Of a stretch of DNA of 55,814 nt, positions 52,236-55,814 are shown piece by piece. Location of the stretch: positions 1 through 55,814 of the forward strand of contig NZ_JAPKNM010000076.1 in the NCBI RefSeq assembly GCF_026460985.1, in the 5' to 3' direction. The position numbers and the translations under genes are program-made. This DNA is from Sphingomonas sp. (GTDB taxonomy: Bacteria > Pseudomonadota > Alphaproteobacteria > Sphingomonadales > Sphingomonadaceae). Numbering within the stretch: the first letter of the stretch is position 1; the number at the start of each line of letters is the position of its first letter. The notes below the pieces were generated by a model. It was not told the origin of the DNA. It made no database searches and saw only the letters and a list, made by a program, of their open reading frames with translations.

Positions 52236-52993
52236 CACCAGCCTCCCTGCATCGCGTCGCCCATCTGGGTGGCGAAGACGGTGAGCATGGTGCCGACGGT
52301 GGCGGCGAAGATGCTGAGCCCGAGCAGCAGGTTGAGCGGCTGGGCGATGAAGAAGACCTGGATCGCGGGAGCGATGCGCGCCGAGAGGCCGAGCGCGACG
52401 TTGAAGACGATGCCGTAGACGATCAGCGGCGCGGCGAGGCTGATGCCGAGCGTCATCGAGCGCCCGACGGCGGCGATGGCGAGCTGGGCGAAGTCCTGCA
52501 TCGGGGGCAGCCCGCCGATCGGGAAGCTCTGATAGCTGTGGATGATCGCGCCGAGCCAGAGGTGGTGGACCTGCATGCCCATGCACACGAGCGCGGCGGC
52601 GATGCCGACGAACTTGGAGATCATCGGCGCCTGGCTCGCCTGCGCCGGATCGAAGATCACCGCGGCGGAGAGGCCGACCTGCATGCTGACGATCGAGCCG
52701 GCCATCGAGATCGCGAAGAACAGGATCTTGACGATCATGCCCATGGCGAGCCCGGTCATCAGCTCGGTGACGAGCACCGCGGGGAGCACCGCACCGCCCT
52801 GCAACGCCGCGCGGGCGGGCTCGCCGAGCGCGCCGTAGAGCGCCGCCGACATGGCGAAGGCGATCATCATCCGGATGCGGCCGGGGATCGAATCCTCGCC
52901 GAACACGGGCAGCAGCATCAGCACCGCGCCGACGCGGGCGAAGACGATGAAGAAGGCGGAGACCTGGAATTCCAGGTCGGCGGGGATGGTCAT
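52235..52993 (-). CDS. fliR: Flagellar export gate protein FliR
   Basis: 252 aa from ATG 52993. Six hydrophobic helices; FQVSAFFIVFARVGAVLMLLPVFGEDSIPGRIRMMIAF at the N-terminus and PLNLLLGLSIFAATVGTMLTVF near the C-terminus are family features. It overlaps fliQ by ATGA and flhB by one base, so the export gate genes are translationally coupled. Confidence 0.95.
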   Translation of the reverse strand: MTIPADLEFQVSAFFIVFARVGAVLMLLPVFGEDSIPGRIRMMIAFAMSAALYGALGEPARAALQGGAVLPAVLVTELMTGLAMGMIVKILFFAISMAGSIVSMQVGLSAAVIFDPAQASQAPMISKFVGIAAALVCMGMQVHHLWLGAIIHSYQSFPIGGLPPMQDFAQLAIAAVGRSMTLGISLAAPLIVYGIVFNVALGLSARIAPAIQVFFIAQPLNLLLGLSIFAATVGTMLTVFATQMGDAMQGGW

Positions 52994-53253
52994 CCGGTGA
53001 TGATCAGGTCGCTGATCTTGGCCATGAAGCCGGACAGCGCCTGCCCCATGGTAGGCATCATCAGCAGGAAGACCAGCCCCATCGCGAGCAGCTTGGGAAC
53101 GAAGGTGAGCGTGGTCTCCTGGATCTGCGTCAGCGCCTGGAGCAGGCCGATGACGGTGCCGACGATCAGCGACGTCAGCAGCAGCGGGCCCACCACGGTG
53201 AGCACCAGCAGCAGCGCCGCTTCGACCAGCTGGATGACCTCGCTCGGCGACAT
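52990..53253 (-). CDS. fliQ: Flagellar export gate protein FliQ
   Basis: 87 aa, two membrane helices: LVEAALLLVLTVVGPLLLTSLIVGTVIGLLQALTQIQETTLTFVPKLLAMGLVFLLMMP. The ALTQIQETTLTFVPK loop is diagnostic. The gene lies two bases after fliE and overlaps fliR. Confidence 0.96.
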   Translation of the reverse strand: MSPSEVIQLVEAALLLVLTVVGPLLLTSLIVGTVIGLLQALTQIQETTLTFVPKLLAMGLVFLLMMPTMGQALSGFMAKISDLIITG

Positions 53254-53255
53254 CG

Positions 53256-53570
53256 TCAGATCTGCATGCGCATGATGTCGGTATAGGCGCTGACGACGCG
53301 GTCACGCACGGCGACCATCGTGTCGAGCGCGGTCTCGGCGGCGCCGATCGCAGTGACGACGTCGATCAGGTCGCCCTTGCCGGCAACCTGCATGGCCGAA
53401 GCGTGCTCGGCGGCGCGCATCTGCTGCGCTGTGCCGCTGACGAGGTCCTCGACCATCGAGCCGAAGCCTTCGGCGCCGTCGGTCTTGCCGACCGGGGATT
53501 TGCCGAGGGCGCTGCCGATCCCTGCGACCTTGCCATAAGCGGAGGTCGCATCAAGTGCTCCAATGGACAT
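53256..53570 (-). CDS. fliE: Hook-basal body complex protein FliE
   Basis: 104 aa. FGSMVEDLVSGTAQQMRAAEHASAMQVAGKGDLIDVVTAIGAAETALDTMVAVRDRVVSAYTDIMRMQI matches FliE, which joins the MS ring to the rod. Located between flgC and fliQ, a normal alphaproteobacterial order. Confidence 0.93.
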   Translation of the reverse strand: MSIGALDATSAYGKVAGIGSALGKSPVGKTDGAEGFGSMVEDLVSGTAQQMRAAEHASAMQVAGKGDLIDVVTAIGAAETALDTMVAVRDRVVSAYTDIMRMQI

Positions 53571-53582
53571 GAGATTTTTCCC

Positions 53583-53990
53583 TTACTTGAGGAGATCGAT
53601 GGTGCGCATCGTCAGGCTCTTGGCGGCCTCGATGGCATTGAGATTGGCTTCGTAGCTGCGCTGGGCCGCCTTCATGTCGGCGCTCTCGACGAGGCCGTTG
53701 ACGTTGGGACGCAGCACATAGCCTTCACCGTCCGCGGCCGGGTGGCCCGGCTGGTAGACGCGGGTGAAGTCGGACTTGTCGGTCTCGATCGACTGGACCT
53801 TGACCCCGGTGGCGCCGGTGGCGCTGTCGACCTGGGCCTTGAAGCTGGCGACGCGGCGCCGATAGGGATCGCCGCCGGGGGTCTGCGCCACCGAATCCTG
53901 GTTGGCCAGGTTCTCCGCGATCACGCGCATCCGGAGCGACTGGGCGCGAAGCCCCGATGCCGAGACGCCGAGCGATGCCTTCAAGTCCAT
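53583..53990 (-). CDS. flgC: Proximal rod protein FlgC
   Basis: 135 aa from ATG 53990, giving the family N-terminus DLKASLGVSASGLRAQSLRMRVIAENLANQDS. The C-terminus (RPNVNGLVESADMKAAQRSYEANLNAIEAAKSLTMRTIDLL) is typical. GGAG lies upstream. First gene of the flgC-fliE-fliQ-fliR-flhB operon, divergent from fliN. Confidence 0.95.
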   Translation of the reverse strand: MDLKASLGVSASGLRAQSLRMRVIAENLANQDSVAQTPGGDPYRRRVASFKAQVDSATGATGVKVQSIETDKSDFTRVYQPGHPAADGEGYVLRPNVNGLVESADMKAAQRSYEANLNAIEAAKSLTMRTIDLLK

Positions 53991-54036
53991 GTGGGTCGAA
54001 CTCCAGTGCGGCCGAGCGGCCATTTCCTCCATCATA

Positions 54037-54049
54037 GGCAATTCTTGCC
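54037..54049. promoter_or_regulatory. ftr-type palindrome between flgC and fliN (1)
   Basis: GGCAATTCTTGCC. On the minus strand it overlaps GCCTATGAT, a variant of CCTATAAT, about 45 bases before flgC. Binding here could block that promoter. Confidence 0.55.
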
Positions 54050-54084
54050 GGGGGTGAGTTCGAGACGCGGAAAAAATGGTCCTA

Positions 54085-54097
54085 GGCAAAATTTGCC
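54085..54097. promoter_or_regulatory. ftr-type palindrome between flgC and fliN (2)
   Basis: GGCAAAATTTGCC, a perfect palindromic site flanked by CCTA and GGG. It lies 29 bases upstream of CCTATAA (54127-54133) on the plus strand. Confidence 0.6.
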
Positions 54098-54126
54098 GGG
54101 TCATGCGCCGGGGGGCGGACAATGCT

Positions 54127-54133
54127 TCCTATA
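54127..54133 (+). promoter_or_regulatory. CCTATAA element of fliN-fliO-fliP
   Basis: CCTATAAGGC 22 bases before the fliN start; 29 bases from the palindrome upstream, the same spacing as at flbT. Confidence 0.5.
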
Positions 54134-54155
54134 AGGCATTCTGAAAGGGGCGCGC

Positions 54156-54392
54156 ATGTCCGTACTCGACGAAATTATGATCGACCTGTCGATCGTGCTC
54201 GGCTCGGCCGAGGTGCCGATCCGGCAGATGCTCAAGATGAGCCGCGGGGCGATGATCCCGCTCGATTGCGGCCAGGACGATCCCAGCCTGGTCTATGTGA
54301 ACGGCGAGCTGGTCGCCAAGGGCCGCATCCTCGTCGACGGCGACCAGATGTCGCTCGAAATCTCCGAGCTCGTGAAGAAGCAGCGCCACTGA
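54156..54392 (+). CDS. fliN: FliN, short C-ring protein (fliNOP copy)
   Basis: 78 aa, just a SpoA domain: MIDLSIVLGSAEVPIRQMLKMSRGAMIPLDCGQDDPSLVYVNGELVAKGRILVDGDQMSLEISELV. It is in the canonical fliN position before fliO and fliP. With the other FliN-type protein (38505) the cluster encodes two; they may form a heteromeric C-ring base as FliN and FliY do elsewhere, or serve in different states. AAAGGGG precedes the ATG. Stop overlaps fliO start. Confidence 0.88.
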   Translation: MSVLDEIMIDLSIVLGSAEVPIRQMLKMSRGAMIPLDCGQDDPSLVYVNGELVAKGRILVDGDQMSLEISELVKKQRH

Positions 54393-54943
54393 TGGATATC
54401 CTGTCGATGATGCGCACCTTCGGGGCGCTGGGTATCGTGCTGGCGATGCTGGCGGGCGCGCTCTGGGTGGTGCGCCGCTACGACATCAAGCTGCCGGGCC
54501 GCGTCTCGGGCTCGGCACGCAAGCGCGTCGAGCTGGTCGAGCGCCTCGCGGTCGACGCCAAGCGTTCGATCGCGCTGATCCGCCGCGACGGCTGCGAGCA
54601 CCTCATCCTGATCGGGCCCGAGGGGCATGTTACGCTCGAGACCGGCATTACCGCGCCCGAGCCGGTTGTCGCTCCGGCGCCCGCACAGCCCGAGCCCGTC
54701 GCCGATTTCCGGGGCGATCTCGCCGCCTTCACCAGCAATTTCGGCAAGCTCGTCGACCTGTCGCGCGCCAAGATCGCTGCGGTGCGCGGCGCGAACGACG
54801 ACGAGCGCGTTGATGATGAGGACGAAGCGGCGCCTAACGACGTCGTCGAACTGTCCCCGTCGGCGCCCCGCAAGCGCACCCGCCGTCCGCGCGACACCAA
54901 GCGCTGGAACCGCGCCGCGGTGCGCGAGGCGCTCAATGCGTAG
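54392..54943 (+). CDS. fliO: Flagellar biosynthesis protein FliO
   Basis: 183 aa. One membrane helix (ALGIVLAMLAGALWVVRR) and a small cytoplasmic domain (RVELVERLAVDAKRSIALIRRDGCEHLILIGPEGHVTLETGI) match FliO, a scaffold for FliP ring assembly. The C-terminal half is acidic and then basic (KRTRRPRDTKRW), longer than enteric FliO. Overlaps fliN by one base and fliP by eight. Confidence 0.88.
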   Translation: MDILSMMRTFGALGIVLAMLAGALWVVRRYDIKLPGRVSGSARKRVELVERLAVDAKRSIALIRRDGCEHLILIGPEGHVTLETGITAPEPVVAPAPAQPEPVADFRGDLAAFTSNFGKLVDLSRAKIAAVRGANDDERVDDEDEAAPNDVVELSPSAPRKRTRRPRDTKRWNRAAVREALNA

Positions 54944-55682
54944 ATTGCTGATCGCGGCCGTCGCCGCGCTCGTGCTGCTGCCGGTGGCGGCGCACGCGCA
55001 GGCGGCCGGCGGCACGACCATCAACCTGGGCGGCGGTGGCGCCGGCGAGGGCCAGCTCTCGGCGCGGGCGATCCAGCTCGTGCTGATGCTGACCGTGCTC
55101 AGCCTCGCGCCGGGCCTGTTGATGACGATCACCAGCTTCACCCGCATGGTGGTGGCATTGTCGCTGCTGCGCACCGGCATCGGCGCGCCCGGCGTGCCGC
55201 CCAACCCGGTGATCATCAGCCTGGCGCTGTTCCTCTCGTTCTTCGTGATGGCGCCGACCTTCGAGAAGGCGTGGAACGAGGGCGTCGATCCCTACACCAA
55301 GGGCAAGATCACCGAGCAGGTCGCGTTCGAGAAGACCGCCGAGCCGTTCCGCGTGTTCATGCTCAGCCAGGTGCGTGACAGCGACCTCAAGATGTTCGCC
55401 GATCTGGCCGGCAAGCAGATCCCGACCCGCGCCGAAACGCCGCTCTCGACGCTCGCTCCGGCCTTCATGATCTCCGAGCTGCGCCGCGCCTTCGAGATCG
55501 GCTTCCTGCTGCTGCTGCCGTTCCTCGTGATCGATCTCGCCGTCTCGGCGGTGCTGATGGCGATGGGCATGATGATGCTCCCGCCACCGACGATATCCCT
55601 GCCGATGAAGATCATCTTCTTCGTGCTGGTCGACGGCTGGGCATTGGTGGCCGGGTCGCTGATCAAGAGCTTCGCGACGTAG
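54936..55682 (+). CDS. fliP: Flagellar export gate protein FliP
   Basis: 248 aa. Cleavable signal peptide (LLIAAVAALVLLPVAAHAQA), then LVLMLTVLSLAPGLLMTITSFTRMVVALSLLRTGIG, EKTAEPFRVFMLSQVRDSDL and the C-terminal FEIGFLLLLPFLVIDLAVSAVLMAMGMMMLPPPTISLPMKIIFFVLVDGW, all typical. FliP pentamers form the core of the export gate. Start overlaps fliO by eight bases. Confidence 0.97.
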   Translation: MRRLLIAAVAALVLLPVAAHAQAAGGTTINLGGGGAGEGQLSARAIQLVLMLTVLSLAPGLLMTITSFTRMVVALSLLRTGIGAPGVPPNPVIISLALFLSFFVMAPTFEKAWNEGVDPYTKGKITEQVAFEKTAEPFRVFMLSQVRDSDLKMFADLAGKQIPTRAETPLSTLAPAFMISELRRAFEIGFLLLLPFLVIDLAVSAVLMAMGMMMLPPPTISLPMKIIFFVLVDGWALVAGSLIKSFAT

Positions 55683-55700
55683 CGGCCGCGCCCTTCTTAG

Positions 55701-55722
55701 CCCCTCCCCTTCAGGGGAGGGG
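55701..55722. repeat. REP-like palindrome CCCCTCCCC/GGGGAGGGG
   Basis: Perfect 9-bp stem with loop TTCA just after fliP, sharing its core with 23413-23438. Confidence 0.7.
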
Positions 55723-55753
55723 TTGGGTCGTATCGACATTCTGTCTGAAGGCT

Positions 55754-55806
55754 CCCCTCCCTGCTTGCAGGGAGGGGCAGGGGGTGGGTGCGCGCGTCTG
55801 CGCGCC
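55754..55806. repeat. Composite repeat, copy 2 (opposite orientation)
   Basis: CCCCTCCCTGC/GCAGGGAGGGG palindrome (55754-55777) followed by GGGGGTGGGTGCGCGCGTCT and GCGCGC. It is the reverse complement of the unit at 48766-48819. Confidence 0.7.
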
Positions 55807-55814
55807 TAATAAAG

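Overview
The window is high-GC (with one lower-GC island) and almost entirely a chromosomal flagellar gene cluster of an alphaproteobacterium, most likely a Sphingomonas-type sphingomonad. This rests on the Caulobacter-like regulators FlbD, FliX and FlbT, a beta-propeller protein resembling FlaEY, a large SusC-like TonB receptor with a DIVVTGSR motif, and many short GC-rich palindromes of the kind common between sphingomonad genes. The genus is an inference; no rRNA or marker gene is present.

Layout. 1-4626: end of a probable GH29 alpha-L-fucosidase, a secreted glycosylasparaginase and a TonB-dependent receptor, which together look like the end of an N-glycan use locus. 4877-10259 (all minus): thymidylate kinase, a GGDEF-EAL protein, a double-HTH XRE regulator, an unknown 170-aa protein and a sigma-70-family sigma factor. 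10487-13718 (minus): flbT-fliI-fliJ-lytic transglycosylase. 14186-15037: a lower-GC membrane protein gene set into the cluster. 15398-19741 (plus): flgE-flgK-flgL. 19992-23342: a TPR protein operon and two secreted proteins of unknown role. 23458-25989 (minus): fliL-fliM-DUF6468-motE. 26106-28866 (plus): flgF-flgG-flgA-flgH. 29039-32440 (plus): GAF/cyclase-like protein, flagellin and two small unknown genes. 32780-42501 (minus): flgD, fliK, flhA, flbD, fliN-like, fliF, then fliH and fliG. 42590-45765 (plus): FlaEY-like protein and flgB. 46029-48145 (minus): a small Cys-rich protein, flgN, flgJ, flgI. 48229: fliX (plus). 48832: katG (minus). 51165-53990 (minus): flgC-fliE-fliQ-fliR-flhB. 54156-55682 (plus): fliN-fliO-fliP.

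Together these supply the whole export gate (FlhA, FlhB, FliO, FliP, FliQ, FliR), the ATPase complex (FliH, FliI, FliJ), the MS and C rings (FliF, FliG, FliM, two FliN-type proteins), rod, P/L rings, hook and junction proteins, a hook-length ruler and one flagellin. motA/motB, fliD, fliS and flaF were not seen here.

Regulation looks unusual. The FlbD homologue keeps its overall architecture, but its sigma-54 contact loop reads GAFPGA and its Walker B reads FLREVG. I see no -24/-12 promoters. Instead, FlbD-type palindromes (GGCA-N5-TGCC) lie 29-30 bp upstream of a CCTATAA element at three promoters, and a CCTATAA(T)- or CTATAA-type element precedes about a dozen transcription units. A sigma-70-type factor and an XRE regulator with a phased triple repeat upstream lie in the same cluster. 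The best candidate for something undescribed here is a flagellar checkpoint moved off sigma-54.
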